Shown here one piece after another: positions 16,918-29,238 of a stretch of 36,021 bases of DNA; position 1 is the first letter of the stretch; each line of letters opens with the position of its first letter. Position numbers and translations under genes: made by a program. The stretch lies in NCBI GenBank assembly GCA_945865805.1, contig CAMBGJ010000007.1:1-36021 (forward strand), in the 5' to 3' direction. The notes beneath the pieces were generated by a model. It saw only the letters and a program-made list of their open reading frames with translations, did no database searches and was not told the DNA's origin. The stretch comes from Bordetella parapertussis. Lineage in GTDB: Bacteria > Pseudomonadota > Gammaproteobacteria > Burkholderiales > SG8-41.

Positions 16918-17451
16918 TCAATCGTCCGCGATTTCCTCATCCGGAAACAGCTCTGCGGTAAAGCCAAAATTGCGCAGATCGCTTATACGCATCGGGTACA
17001 AAATCCCCGCCAGGTGATCGCACTCGTGCTGCACCACGCGGGCGTGAAAATCGCTCACCGAGCGATCGATCTTCTTACCCTTTTCGTCGAAGCCCTGATA
17101 GCGCAGCTTGAGAAAACGCGGCACCAGCCCACGCATGCCGGGCACTGACAAACAACCTTCCCAGCCGTCTTCGATGTCGTCGCCTTCTGGTGTGAGTTTG
17201 GGATTGATTAAAATCGTAAACGGCACTTGCTCCGCATCCGGATAGCGCGGATTCTTCTCGACGCCGAATATCACCACCTGCAAGTTAACGCCAATCTGCG
17301 GCGCGGCAAGCCCGGCGCCATTAAGCGAGGCCATGGTGTCGCGCATGTCGGCAATGAGTGCGTTCAACTCATCGCTGCGGAATTTTTTGATGGGCTTCGA
17401 CGGCTCGAGCAAGCGCGGATCGCCCATGCGTAATACCGGTTTAATCGCCAT
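16918..17451 (-). CDS. def: Peptide deformylase
   Basis: A 177-residue Fe/Zn enzyme that removes the formyl group from nascent N-termini. The three family motifs are present: [18 protein letters not shown] (metal Cys) and QHECDHLAG (two metal His and the catalytic Glu). The ATG overlaps the end of mtnP by 11 bases, so it is coupled to that gene. In many bacteria def sits with fmt; here it ends the smc-zipA-ligA-hpt-mtnP run. The window also holds map, the next enzyme in N-terminal processing, convergent via glnD. Confidence 0.95.
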   Translation of the reverse strand: MAIKPVLRMGDPRLLEPSKPIKKFRSDELNALIADMRDTMASLNGAGLAAPQIGVNLQVVIFGVEKNPRYPDAEQVPFTILINPKLTPEGDDIEDGWEGCLSVPGMRGLVPRFLKLRYQGFDEKGKKIDRSVSDFHARVVQHECDHLAGILYPMRISDLRNFGFTAELFPDEEIADD

Positions 17452-18220
17452 TGGCTGCTATCTCCAAAAGTAGGCGTACCACACGCGTCATTGCCTCGCG
17501 CGCCAGCACTTCGGCAGCGGATAAATCTATCGCCTTAACGCTGGCGCCAGTGCCGGCAGCCGCGTTCACCACCAACGCGAGACAGGCGTAGCGCAATCCC
17601 AGCTCGCGGGCGAGTGCGGCTTCCGGCATGCCCGTCATACCGACCATATGTGCGCCGTCGCGCGCCAGACGCTGGATCTCGGCGGCGGTTTCCAGCCGTG
17701 GGCCTTGGGTGGTGGCGTAGGTGCCACCGTTAAACAGCGGTATTTCAACACGCTGCGCCGCCCGCAACACGCGGGCGCGCAAGGCTTCATCGTACGGTTG
17801 GGTAAAGTCGATGTGCTTGACGATGCTCGCGCCAGCACCGCCGCCGTGGGATTCGCCATCGAAAAAAGTGGATTCCCTGCCCCAGGTGTAATCGATGAGC
17901 TGATCCGGCACGGCCAATACGCCTGCGTGAAAGTTCGCACCGATGCCGCCGACCGTGGCAACCGCCACCACATCGGTTATGCCTTGCGCGTGCAGCGCCC
18001 ACAGATTCGCGCGATAGTTAATGCGGTGCGGCGGCAGTTGATGGCGCTCGCCGTGGCGCGCCAGGAAGACCACCTCGTGCCCGTTCAATAGGCCGTAGAT
18101 CAATGGGCCTGACGGTTTGCCGTAAGGCGTATCGACCACAAGCTGACGGGGTTTTTCAAGCGCGGCGAGTTGATCCAGGCTGCTGCCGCCGATGACTGCC
18201 AGTTTTCTTTGTGTGGCCAT
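17441..18220 (-). CDS. mtnP: S-methyl-5'-thioinosine / 6-oxopurine nucleoside phosphorylase (MTAP family)
   Basis: A trimeric-type nucleoside phosphorylase of the MTAP/PNP family, about 259 residues, that cleaves a purine nucleoside with phosphate. Visible motifs are [10 protein letters not shown] (phosphate-loop region), [47 protein letters not shown] and [15 protein letters not shown]. In MTAP proper the base-binding segment holds Asp; here it reads [10 protein letters not shown] with Asn, as in 6-oxopurine enzymes. This favours methylthioinosine (MTIP type) and hypoxanthine as product. I chose the ATG at 18218-18220 because GAGGGA lies at good spacing; ATG 18226 overlaps the hpt stop as ATGA and is an alternative. 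The track's longer start lacks support. The adjacent hypoxanthine salvage gene appears broken. Confidence 0.85.
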   Translation of the reverse strand: MATQRKLAVIGGSSLDQLAALEKPRQLVVDTPYGKPSGPLIYGLLNGHEVVFLARHGERHQLPPHRINYRANLWALHAQGITDVVAVATVGGIGANFHAGVLAVPDQLIDYTWGRESTFFDGESHGGGAGASIVKHIDFTQPYDEALRARVLRAAQRVEIPLFNGGTYATTQGPRLETAAEIQRLARDGAHMVGMTGMPEAALARELGLRYACLALVVNAAAGTGASVKAIDLSAAEVLAREAMTRVVRLLLEIAANGD

Positions 18221-18222
18221 GG

Positions 18223-18480
18223 TCATTCCCTCAAAGCGTAGACCGCAGGCAGATTGCGCCACCAGCCGTACACGTCCATGCCGAAACCAAACACGTAGCG
18301 GTTCGGCAGCATCACGCACAACACCAGCAGGTTACGGTCGCCAAGTGCGCCGATGATTTGCGTGGCAACGCGCGCCACGGCGGCATTCACCGTTGCGGCG
18401 GAACAAACCGCGTCGGCCGATTGCAGCAGTTCACGGGTTTGATCAAAAGGAAGGATCACAATATTATTCAATAAAAACAA
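18223..18480 (-). pseudogene. hpt: Internally deleted hypoxanthine-guanine phosphoribosyltransferase
   Basis: An 85-codon open frame joins the two ends of a betaproteobacterial Hpt. The N-terminal third (LLQSADAVCSAATVNAAVAR ... LLVLCVM) runs straight into the C-terminal tail (LPNRYVFGFGMDVYGWWRNL). The intact enzyme is roughly 180-190 residues, so about 100 residues are missing in frame. The loss takes the PRPP-binding segment (the acidic VLVLDDI-type motif) and the pyrophosphate loop. Such a protein cannot bind PRPP, so I call it a pseudogene, although the frame and its coupling to mtnP (ATGA overlap) are preserved. The start would be TTG at 18478-18480, inside dispersed motif copy 4. An assembly deletion is the alternative explanation. 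Confidence 0.8.
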
Positions 18481-18488
18481 ATACTTAC
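18469..18488 (-). repeat. Dispersed AT-rich motif GTAAGTATTTG, copy 4
   Basis: The minus strand reads exactly GTAAGTATTTGTTTTTATTG. It begins nine bases after the ligA stop codon, and its internal TTG is the apparent start of the hpt remnant. This is the copy that best fits the consensus. Confidence 0.6.
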
Positions 18489-18497
18489 GATTAACGC

Positions 18498-21664
<3,167 letters not shown>

Positions 21665-21679
21665 GGCGGGTGATTGGAA

Positions 21680-24600
21680 TTACGCCGCTTCGGACAACTT
21701 CAGCGCCTCTTCGATATCCACCGCCACCACGCGCGAGATGCCTGGTTCCTGCATGGTGATGCCGAGCAACTGATTGGCCATTTCCATGGTGATCTTGTTG
21801 TGGCTGATAAAGAGGAATTGCGAATTGTCCGACATTTTTTTCACCAGTTCGCAGAAGCGCTCGGTGTTGGAATCATCCAGCGGCGCATCCACCTCGTCAA
21901 GCAGGCAGAACGGCGCCGGATTCAGGCGGAACATGGCAAACACCAGTGACAACGCGGTCAGCGCTTTTTCACCACCCGACAAGAGATGGATAGAGGCGTT
22001 TTTCTTGCCCGGCGGCTGCGCGGTGACCAGCACGCCGCAGTCCAGAATTTCCTCGCCGGTCAACGTGAGCTTCGCCTGCCCACCGCCAAACAGTGCGGGG
22101 AACATTTCGCTGAAATGGCGATTCACCTCATCGAACGTGGTTTGCAGCTTATCGCGCGTTTCGCGGTCGATGCGGCGGATGGCGTCTTCAAGCGTCGCCA
22201 TCGCCTCGTTCAAATCGTTGGACTGTGCGTCGAGATAATCGCGGCGCTCGGTCGCGGCCTTGAGTTCTTCCAGTGCGGCGAGATTGACCGCGCCCAGCGC
22301 ACGGATTTCTTCGTTGATGCGGTTGATTTCGGTTTGCAGCGCGTTTGAGCGTGTGCCTTTTTCCAGCAGATCGGCCAACGCCACTTCATCCGCGCCGGCT
22401 TCGAGCAATTGCTGGCCGTATTGTTCTTCGGTAAGCCGCGCTTCCTGTTCCTTCAATCGCACTTCGGCGATGCGCTCGCGCAGCGGCCCCAGTTTTTCCT
22501 CCGACACCACGCGCTCCTGCTCGATGCCGCGCAACTGCGTATCCATGCCTTCGAGCGCGTCACGCGCCAGCGCCAGCGCCTGCTCGCGCGTGAGGCGCGA
22601 TTCGAGCATGCCCTGCAACTGTTCCTGCCACGGCGATTCGTCGTAACCGGTGAGATCGTTTTCCGCTTCGCTGATGCTCGATTCCAGCGCCGAAATCGAG
22701 GCACAAAGGCGCTGGATGGTTTGATCTATCTCATTGATTTTATTGATAATTGTTTTTTGCGCGAACAGTGACTCCTGATGCACCCGGCGTGCCTGCTCGG
22801 CCGCCTGACGCTGCTCGTTCAAGGCCGTTTCCGCGCTGCGGTAATACGCGCCAGATTGCTCGACCTGCGCGGCAAAGGTGGTGCGCTCGCTGTGCAATTG
22901 CGCCAGTGCGGTATCGGCGGCGTGGCGGCTGGCCGTCTCGGTCAGCACCAGCGCGGCGATTTCCGCGATCTCGGCGGCAATTTGTTCACCGCGCTGCGTG
23001 GCGCGTTGCGCCTGTTCCGACAAACGCACCGCTTCGACCTGCACCGCGTGAAACTCATTTTGCGCGCTGTTGACGCTGCTGCGCAGTTCGGCGGTTTCGT
23101 TGCGGCACTGGTCCACCGCCTCTTTCGCGTCGACCAGGGTCTGCGTCAGATTCTCTGCGATTGCACTGGCGCTTTGCTGTTCGTCCTGCAGTTTTTCGAT
23201 TTCACGCTGGCGCGACAACACGCCATGCAGTTCGCTATCGGGCGCATGAAACGTCACGCTTTGGCGCGTGAACACATAACCGTTCGCCGACACCAGCATG
23301 CTGCCCGGCGGCAATTGCGCGCGGCGCGCCATACCGCTTGCGCTGTCGGGCACGGTATACACGCCATGCAGCCAGTCACCCACCACCGCCGCCAGACGCG
23401 CATCGCGGCAGGTCACGTGCCGCTGCAAAGGTTCGCCGTCATACACGCTCGTTGCCACCGCGCCTTCGCCAGTAGTGTGGACCGCGTCCACCACCGTCAA
23501 CTTGCCCGGCGGCGCTTGCATCAGCCAATCCGCCGCGCTGTCCAATTGACCCACTTGATCCATCACGACGCCATTCAGCCGCTCGCGTAGCACCGCTTCG
23601 AGTGCGTCTTCCCAGCCTGGCGCGATCTCGATGCCCTGCCAGAAACGCGACGCCTTATCCATACGACGCGCGGCGAGCCAGCTTTCCATGTTCTCGCCGT
23701 TGGCGCCTTTGGTGCCTTGCGTCAGTTTGGCCTGCAACTGCGACAGGGCATTGACGCGCGCCTCAATGTCGGAGCGCGTGCGCGCCGCGGCAGTCAGTTC
23801 AAGCTGGCGCTCCTGCACCGCCTGTTCCAGCGTGGGTAACTGCTCTTCGCTCGCCGCCAGCCGCTCGCGCCATTCTTCCAACTGCTGCTCGCACTGCCGC
23901 GTGCGTTCGGTCAACTGTTCGAGCCGGGCGGTATCCGCCACCGGCAACGCCGCGCGTTCATCGCTCAGGCGCGCCTGGCGCAGGGCAAATTGTTCCAGCA
24001 ATCGCGCGGCATGGCCGCCCTGCGTTTGCACCACTTCCAGGCGCTGCTGCACCTGCGACAGGCTGCGCTGCACTTCCTCGCGGCGGTTGTAACTGGCGCG
24101 ATGTGCGTCCTCCGCCAGCGGCAATTTCTCGCCCTGGGCCTGCGCCTCGGCTTCGCTGGTTTGCACGCGCTCGTCGGCCTGGCCCCGCGCGGCGCGCGAT
24201 TCGTCCAGCCCACGCTGCGCGTCAAGCAATTGCGATTGATGGCCGTCGCGCTGCGAGCGCAGGGTGCTGATGTGATGCTCGATACGGCCGCGATTGTCGC
24301 GCACGTGAGTGATCTGCTGCTCGAGGCGCGCCACTTCGGCATTGGCTTCATACAGTGCGCCCTGGCAGGCATGCAATGCATCGCCCGCCTGGTAATGCTC
24401 GCTGCGCAGTTCTTCGAGACGTTTTTCAGCCTCGCGCAGGCGCGCGGTTTCGGCTTCGAGCTCGATGCCGCTGCGTTCAATGTCACGGGCGTGTCGCGCG
24501 CGCGCGGCAACCGCTTCCTTTTTGCGCGTGAACCACAACAGGCTTTGCGAGGTCGTCAGTTCCGCCTGCAATTCGTGATACTGGCGCGCCACCTCGGCCT

Positions 24601-25231
24601 GCTCGCCCAGATGTTCGAGCTGCTTGGTGAGTTCCTGCCGGATATCGTCCACGCGCAGCAGATTCTCGCGCGTGTCGCGCAGGCGCGCCTCGGTTTCCTT
24701 GCGCCGCTCACGGTATTTCGACACCCCGGCGGCTTCCTCAAGAAACACCCGCAGTTCTTCAGGCTTCGCCTCAATCACGCGCGAAATCATGCCCTGCTCG
24801 ATGATGGCATAGGCGCGCGCGCCCAAGCCGGTGCCGAGGAAGATATCCGCGATATCGCGCCGCCGCACAACGATATTGTTGATGTAATAAGTGGAGTCGC
24901 CTTCGCGCTCCAGCACACGCTTGACGGATATCTCGCCGTACGACGACCACTGCCCCGCCGCCTTGCCCAGACTGTTGTCGAACAACAATTCCACACTGGC
25001 GCGATTAACCGGCTTACGGTTGCCCGAGCCGTTAAACATCACGTCCTGCATGGTGGTGCCGCGCAGATGGCGTGCGGAAGTTTCGCCGAGCACCCAACGC
25101 ACCGCGTCAATCACATTGGATTTGCCGCAGCCGTTCGGCCCGACGATGCCCACCAGTTGGCCCGGCACCGGAATCTGGGTCGGGTCTACAAACGATTTAA
25201 AACCTGCAAGATTGATATGAGTGAGGCGCAA
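21680..25231 (-). CDS. smc: Chromosome partition protein SMC
   Basis: An ABC-type ATPase of about 1,183 residues that compacts and segregates chromosomes with ScpA/ScpB. The N-terminal Walker A is GPNGCGKSN near residue 33. Long coiled coils rich in Glu, Gln, Ala and Arg flank a hinge near 500-650. The C-terminal head carries the signature LLSGGEKALTALSLVF and Walker B FCLLDEVDAPLDDSN. I chose the TTG at 25229-25231, because RLTHINLAGFKSFVDPT is the conserved SMC N-terminus and this start gives the normal length. The track ORF runs 101 codons further upstream, with no family match there. It is divergent from queF with about 108 bases between, and begins the smc-zipA-ligA run. Confidence 0.95.
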   Translation of the reverse strand: MRLTHINLAGFKSFVDPTQIPVPGQLVGIVGPNGCGKSNVIDAVRWVLGETSARHLRGTTMQDVMFNGSGNRKPVNRASVELLFDNSLGKAAGQWSSYGEISVKRVLEREGDSTYYINNIVVRRRDIADIFLGTGLGARAYAIIEQGMISRVIEAKPEELRVFLEEAAGVSKYRERRKETEARLRDTRENLLRVDDIRQELTKQLEHLGEQAEVARQYHELQAELTTSQSLLWFTRKKEAVAARARHARDIERSGIELEAETARLREAEKRLEELRSEHYQAGDALHACQGALYEANAEVARLEQQITHVRDNRGRIEHHISTLRSQRDGHQSQLLDAQRGLDESRAARGQADERVQTSEAEAQAQGEKLPLAEDAHRASYNRREEVQRSLSQVQQRLEVVQTQGGHAARLLEQFALRQARLSDERAALPVADTARLEQLTERTRQCEQQLEEWRERLAASEEQLPTLEQAVQERQLELTAAARTRSDIEARVNALSQLQAKLTQGTKGANGENMESWLAARRMDKASRFWQGIEIAPGWEDALEAVLRERLNGVVMDQVGQLDSAADWLMQAPPGKLTVVDAVHTTGEGAVATSVYDGEPLQRHVTCRDARLAAVVGDWLHGVYTVPDSASGMARRAQLPPGSMLVSANGYVFTRQSVTFHAPDSELHGVLSRQREIEKLQDEQQSASAIAENLTQTLVDAKEAVDQCRNETAELRSSVNSAQNEFHAVQVEAVRLSEQAQRATQRGEQIAAEIAEIAALVLTETASRHAADTALAQLHSERTTFAAQVEQSGAYYRSAETALNEQRQAAEQARRVHQESLFAQKTIINKINEIDQTIQRLCASISALESSISEAENDLTGYDESPWQEQLQGMLESRLTREQALALARDALEGMDTQLRGIEQERVVSEEKLGPLRERIAEVRLKEQEARLTEEQYGQQLLEAGADEVALADLLEKGTRSNALQTEINRINEEIRALGAVNLAALEELKAATERRDYLDAQSNDLNEAMATLEDAIRRIDRETRDKLQTTFDEVNRHFSEMFPALFGGGQAKLTLTGEEILDCGVLVTAQPPGKKNASIHLLSGGEKALTALSLVFAMFRLNPAPFCLLDEVDAPLDDSNTERFCELVKKMSDNSQFLFISHNKITMEMANQLLGITMQEPGISRVVAVDIEEALKLSEAA

Positions 25232-25339
25232 TTTCTGACTTCGGCTGGGAGAGTGCGGGGTTATAATCCACAGCATCCCTCGCGGGAATTCCTGTCGGAC
25301 TTTCAGCGCGCATTCTAACTGATTTACCTCTCTGCGATA

Positions 25340-25789
25340 ATGCCAGCACAGCCTTCCACCCGGCGGGTAAAAGCCTTGACAACGCCCGCCCGGACACTCG
25401 AAACTTTTGTGAATCCGTCGCCACGCCGCGACTACCGGATTCACATGGAAATTCCTGAATTTACTTGCCTTTGTCCGAAAACCGGGCAGCCGGATTTCGC
25501 CACGCTGGTGCTGGATTACGTGCCCGAAAAACACTGCGTCGAACTAAAAAGTCTGAAACTGTATATGGGGTCGTTTCGCAACGAAGGCGTGTTTCACGAA
25601 GCTGTGACAAACCACATCGCCGATGATCTGGTCAAGGCGCTCGCCCCGCGCTACCTGAGGCTGACCGCACATTTTTACGTGCGCGGCGGCATTTTCACCA
25701 CCGTGGTTGCGGAGCATGCGGCACGTGGGTGGAAGGCCGCGCGGCTGCCGACGCTGGCCTCTGCGGCACCGCATGCCAATACCCGCTAA
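25340..25789 (+). CDS. queF: NADPH-dependent 7-cyano-7-deazaguanine reductase
   Basis: A 149-residue cytosolic unimodular QueF that reduces preQ0 to preQ1 for queuosine tRNA modification. The catalytic Cys and Asp lie in [16 protein letters not shown] (Cys about 45, Asp about 52). The diagnostic QueF motif is [16 protein letters not shown], followed by [13 protein letters not shown]. The start MPAQPST followed by [13 protein letters not shown] matches the N-terminal pattern of short QueF proteins, so I keep the first ATG despite a slightly long N-terminus. It stands alone between smc (divergent) and dapC. A weak hairpin (gttgctcac/gtgggcaac, 25790-25822) follows the stop. Confidence 0.93.
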   Translation: MPAQPSTRRVKALTTPARTLETFVNPSPRRDYRIHMEIPEFTCLCPKTGQPDFATLVLDYVPEKHCVELKSLKLYMGSFRNEGVFHEAVTNHIADDLVKALAPRYLRLTAHFYVRGGIFTTVVAEHAARGWKAARLPTLASAAPHANTR

Positions 25790-25909
25790 GTTGCTCACCC
25801 AGTTGGCAAGTCAGTGGGCAACTCAACGACGGGCAAGCCGTAATTCCGCTTTATAATCCTCACTTTACGTGCGCATCGCTGGTCAGGCGCCGCTACTTGA
25901 AAGTCTTCG

Positions 25910-27100
25910 TTGAACCCCGATCTGGACAAACTGCAGAGCTATCCGTTTCAAAAGCTCAACGCGCTGCTGGAAAGCGCAAAACCCAATCCTGGCCTGGCGC
26001 CGATATCACTCTATATCGGCGAGCCGCGCCATCCCACGCCGGAATTCATCAAGCAATCGTTGATCGACAATTTGGCCGGCATGGCCAGTTACCCCGCCAC
26101 GGCCGGTTTACCGCAGTTGCGCGCGGCGATTTCACACTGGATCGCTGGGCGCTACCATGCCGATGTCGATCCGCAAACGCAGATTATTCCCGTCACCGGC
26201 AGCCGCGAGGCCCTGTTTTCATTCGCGCAAGCGGTGATCGATCCGCGCAAACCCGATCCGGTGGTGATTTGCCCCAACCCGTTTTACCAAATCTACGAAG
26301 GTGCCGCATTGCTCGGCGGCGCCACGCCGTATTTTCTCAATAGCCTTGCCAACAACCGCTACGCGGCGGATTTCAACGACTTGCCGGATTCCGTGTGGCA
26401 ACGCACGCAGTTGATCTACACCTGCTCGCCCGGCAACCCTACCGGCGCGGTAATGCCGCTGGCGCAGTGGAAAACGCTGTTTGATCTGTCGGATAAATAC
26501 GGTTTTATCATTGCCTCCGACGAGTGTTATTCCGAAATTTATTTCCACGAGGGCCAGCCGCCGCTGGGCGCACTGGATGCTGCGCGCCAACTCGGTCGGC
26601 ACGATTTCAAACGCCTGGTAATGTTTTCCAGCCTGTCCAAGCGCTCCAACGTGCCGGGCATGCGCTCCGGCTTTGTCGCGGGCGATGCGCAGATTATGCA
26701 GAAGTATCTGCTCTATCGCACCTACCACGGCTGCGCCATGAGCGGGCCGGTACAGGTGGCGAGCACCACCGCCTGGGGCGATGAAAAACACGTCGTCGAA
26801 AACCGCCGCCTGTATCGCGAAAAATTCGACGTGGCACTGTCGATCCTGCAACCGGTGTGCGATGTCACCCTGCCCGACGCGGCGTTTTACCTGTGGCTGC
26901 CCACCGCCATCAGCGATACAGAATTTGCGCGGCAGCTGTTTATCGACAAAAATGTGACGGTGCTGCCAGGCAGCTACCTGGCGCGTGAGGCGCAAGGGGT
27001 GAATCCCGGTGCCAACCGCGTGCGTGTGGCGCTGGTGTCCAACGTCGAGGAATGCGCCGAAAGCGCCCTCCGCATCCGTGATTTTATAGTAAAATTGTGA
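25910..27100 (+). CDS. dapC: Succinyldiaminopimelate aminotransferase DapC
   Basis: A 396-residue PLP-dependent class I aminotransferase. The PLP Lys is in [18 protein letters not shown] near residue 243, with the cofactor-binding Asp/Tyr region [12 protein letters not shown] before it and [11 protein letters not shown] upstream. The N-terminus [20 protein letters not shown] is typical of the betaproteobacterial DapC that converts N-succinyl-2-amino-6-ketopimelate in lysine and diaminopimelate synthesis. Translation would begin at a TTG. A TATAAT box at 25852-25857, about 50 bases upstream, is a plausible -10, but no good -35 accompanies it. dapD follows after 19 bases, which strongly supports the role. 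The general class I family makes substrate assignment rest on that neighbour. Confidence 0.92.
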   Translation: MNPDLDKLQSYPFQKLNALLESAKPNPGLAPISLYIGEPRHPTPEFIKQSLIDNLAGMASYPATAGLPQLRAAISHWIAGRYHADVDPQTQIIPVTGSREALFSFAQAVIDPRKPDPVVICPNPFYQIYEGAALLGGATPYFLNSLANNRYAADFNDLPDSVWQRTQLIYTCSPGNPTGAVMPLAQWKTLFDLSDKYGFIIASDECYSEIYFHEGQPPLGALDAARQLGRHDFKRLVMFSSLSKRSNVPGMRSGFVAGDAQIMQKYLLYRTYHGCAMSGPVQVASTTAWGDEKHVVENRRLYREKFDVALSILQPVCDVTLPDAAFYLWLPTAISDTEFARQLFIDKNVTVLPGSYLAREAQGVNPGANRVRVALVSNVEECAESALRIRDFIVKL

Positions 27101-27118
27101 AATAAAACAAAGGCTTAC
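27099..27118 (-). repeat. Dispersed AT-rich motif GTAAGTATTTG, copy 5 (diverged)
   Basis: The minus strand reads GTAAGCCTTTGTTTTATTTC, matching the consensus at most positions. It fills the gap between the dapC stop and the dapD start, opposite in orientation to both genes, and takes the place where a dapD ribosome-binding site would be. Confidence 0.4.
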
Positions 27119-27119
27119 C

Positions 27120-27950
27120 ATGTCAAACTTAGCAGCGTTACAAGCAACCATCGATCAGGCGTGGGAGGATCGCGCCAACATTTCGCCGTCCAGCGCGAGC
27201 AAAGCCGTACGCGACGCGGTCAACGACACCATCGCGCAACTCGATCTCGGCACGCTGCGTGTGGCGGAAAAAATCAACGGCCAGTGGGTCATCCATCAGT
27301 GGGCAAAAAAAGCCGTGCTGCTGTCCTTCCGCCTGCAGGACAACGCGGTGATGAAAGACGGTTATTCGCAGTACTACGACAAAGTGCCCTCCAAGTTTCA
27401 CGGCATGACCGCCGAAAGCTTTCAGCAAGCCGGCTATCGCGTGGTGCCGCCCGCCGCCGCGCGCCACGGTTCGTATATCGCCAAGAACGTGATCCTGATG
27501 CCCTCCTTCGTCAACATCGGCGCCTATGTGGATGAAGGCACCATGGTGGATACCTGGGCAACCGTCGGCTCGTGCGCGCAGATCGGCAAGAACGTACATC
27601 TTTCCGGCGGCGTGGGCATTGGCGGCGTGCTGGAACCGCTGCAAGCCAACCCGACCATCATCGAAGACAACTGCTTTGTCGGCGCGCGCTCGGAAGTGGT
27701 CGAAGGCGTCATTGTCGAAGCGGGCTCGGTGCTGTCGATGGGCGTGTTCATCGGCCAAAGCACCAAGATTTATCACCGCGAAACCGGCCAGGTGCTGTAC
27801 GGTCGCGTGCCTGCCGGTTCGGTCGTCGTGCCCGGTTCGATGCCGTCCCCCGACGGCAAATGCAATCTATACTGCGCGGTCATCGTCAAACAGGTCGATG
27901 CGCAAACGCGCGCCAAGACCAGCATCAACGATTTGCTGCGGATGGATTGA
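27120..27950 (+). CDS. dapD: Tetrahydrodipicolinate N-succinyltransferase
   Basis: A 276-residue left-handed beta-helix acyltransferase that succinylates tetrahydrodipicolinate with succinyl-CoA. It supplies the substrate that is transaminated by the dapC product. The N-terminal helical domain ends near [13 protein letters not shown]. Hexapeptide repeats follow from about residue 115 ([40 protein letters not shown] is spread over several coils), and the C-terminus ends [20 protein letters not shown]. Length is standard. No good Shine-Dalgarno site precedes the ATG; the gap is filled by motif copy 5, so reinitiation after dapC is possible. Confidence 0.96.
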   Translation: MSNLAALQATIDQAWEDRANISPSSASKAVRDAVNDTIAQLDLGTLRVAEKINGQWVIHQWAKKAVLLSFRLQDNAVMKDGYSQYYDKVPSKFHGMTAESFQQAGYRVVPPAAARHGSYIAKNVILMPSFVNIGAYVDEGTMVDTWATVGSCAQIGKNVHLSGGVGIGGVLEPLQANPTIIEDNCFVGARSEVVEGVIVEAGSVLSMGVFIGQSTKIYHRETGQVLYGRVPAGSVVVPGSMPSPDGKCNLYCAVIVKQVDAQTRAKTSINDLLRMD

Positions 27951-28001
27951 TTGCGGTACTGAATGTTGCGCTTCACATAAGTCACACCCCGGGAGTTAAT
28001 C

Positions 28002-29210
28002 ATGTTCGTAACGCCGCTATTCAAACTGATGGCCGACAAGCAGGCGTCGGACATGTTTTTCACCTGTGGCGCGCCGATCCAGATCAAGATCAACGGCACG
28101 GTGATGCCGATCAACGAACAGCGTCTGACGCCGGAACAGGTGCATGCCATCTGCTACGAGCTGATGAGCCCGCAGCAGGCCAAGGAATTCAACGAAAAGT
28201 ACGAAATGAATTTCGCGCGGCGCGGTGAAGGCGGCCCTGAAGGCGCGGTAGGCAACTTCCGTATCAATATCTTCATGCAACGCAACACTGTGGGCATGGT
28301 GATCCGCTACATCAAGCCCGATGTGCCCGCGTTTGAATCGCTGGGACTGCCGGACATACTGAAAGAAGTGATCATGGAAAAGCTCGGGCTGATCCTGATC
28401 GTGGGTTCCACCGGCTCGGGTAAATCCACCACCATGGCGTCAATGATCGACTACCGCAACACGGTGCGCTCCGGTCATATCCTCACCATCGAAGACCCGG
28501 TGGAATTCGCCTTCCGCCACAAAAAATCCATCGTCAATCAGCGCGAAGTGCGTGTTGATACGCATTCCTATGAGGCTGCGCTGATCAGCGCCATGCGCGA
28601 AGCGCCCGACCTCTTGATGATCGGCGAGGTGCGCGATCGTGACACGCTGCAAAGCGCGCTTCTGTTCGCACAAACCGGCCACCTGTGCATGACCACGTTG
28701 CACGCCAACAACAGTTACAATGCGCTGAACCGCATCATCAATTTTTTCCCGCGCGATATGCGCGACGCGGTGCTGGCCGATTTATCCATCGGCGTACGCT
28801 GCGTGATTTCACAGCGTCTGGTACGCACCGGCGACGGTCGCCGCGTGCCCGCCGTGGAAGTCATGCTGAACACCAAGCTGATACAGGAACTCATCGCCAA
28901 GGGCGACATCGGCTCAATCAAAGAGGCGATGGAGCAAAGCATGTCGTCAGGCTCGCAAACCTTCGAGCAGGCGCTGTTCAAGCACTATCAGGCGGGCACC
29001 ATCACGCTCGACGAAGCGCTGGCCAACTCCGATTCGCCCACCAACCTGCGTTGGCTGATCGACAACGCCATGACGCATAAGCCGGAAAAAACCAAGGCAC
29101 CCGCTCCGCGCGCCGCCGCTGCCCCGGCCAACACCGCGCCGCCACCGCCGTCCGGCAAAGGCCCGGAAGACCTGTCCAACTTCAAGCTCAATCTGGACGC
29201 ACTGAATTAA
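28002..29210 (+). CDS. pilU: PilT/PilU-type twitching motility ATPase (PilU-like)
   Basis: A 402-residue hexameric secretion ATPase of the type IV pilus retraction group. Walker A is GSTGSGKST near residue 132. The Asp box IEDPVEFAFRHKKSIVNQREV follows, then Walker B LLMIGEVRD and a His box with TTLHANNSYNALNRI. The N-terminal PAS-like domain starts FKLMADKQASDMFFTCG. FAFRHKKSIVNQREVRVDTHSY and the extended length favour PilU over PilT. The Pro/Ala-rich tail from about 355 (APAPRAAAAPANTAPPPPS) is less conserved. GGGAG lies before the ATG. No pilT or other pilus gene is in the window, so pairing with PilT elsewhere is assumed. Confidence 0.87.
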   Translation: MFVTPLFKLMADKQASDMFFTCGAPIQIKINGTVMPINEQRLTPEQVHAICYELMSPQQAKEFNEKYEMNFARRGEGGPEGAVGNFRINIFMQRNTVGMVIRYIKPDVPAFESLGLPDILKEVIMEKLGLILIVGSTGSGKSTTMASMIDYRNTVRSGHILTIEDPVEFAFRHKKSIVNQREVRVDTHSYEAALISAMREAPDLLMIGEVRDRDTLQSALLFAQTGHLCMTTLHANNSYNALNRIINFFPRDMRDAVLADLSIGVRCVISQRLVRTGDGRRVPAVEVMLNTKLIQELIAKGDIGSIKEAMEQSMSSGSQTFEQALFKHYQAGTITLDEALANSDSPTNLRWLIDNAMTHKPEKTKAPAPRAAAAPANTAPPPPSGKGPEDLSNFKLNLDALN

Positions 29211-29238
29211 ACCGCGCGACACCACCATTGGCGCGCTG

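Noticed and set aside
23990-25318. 442-residue plus-strand ORF antisense to smc
   Set aside because: Shadow of the smc coding strand with no recognisable domain.
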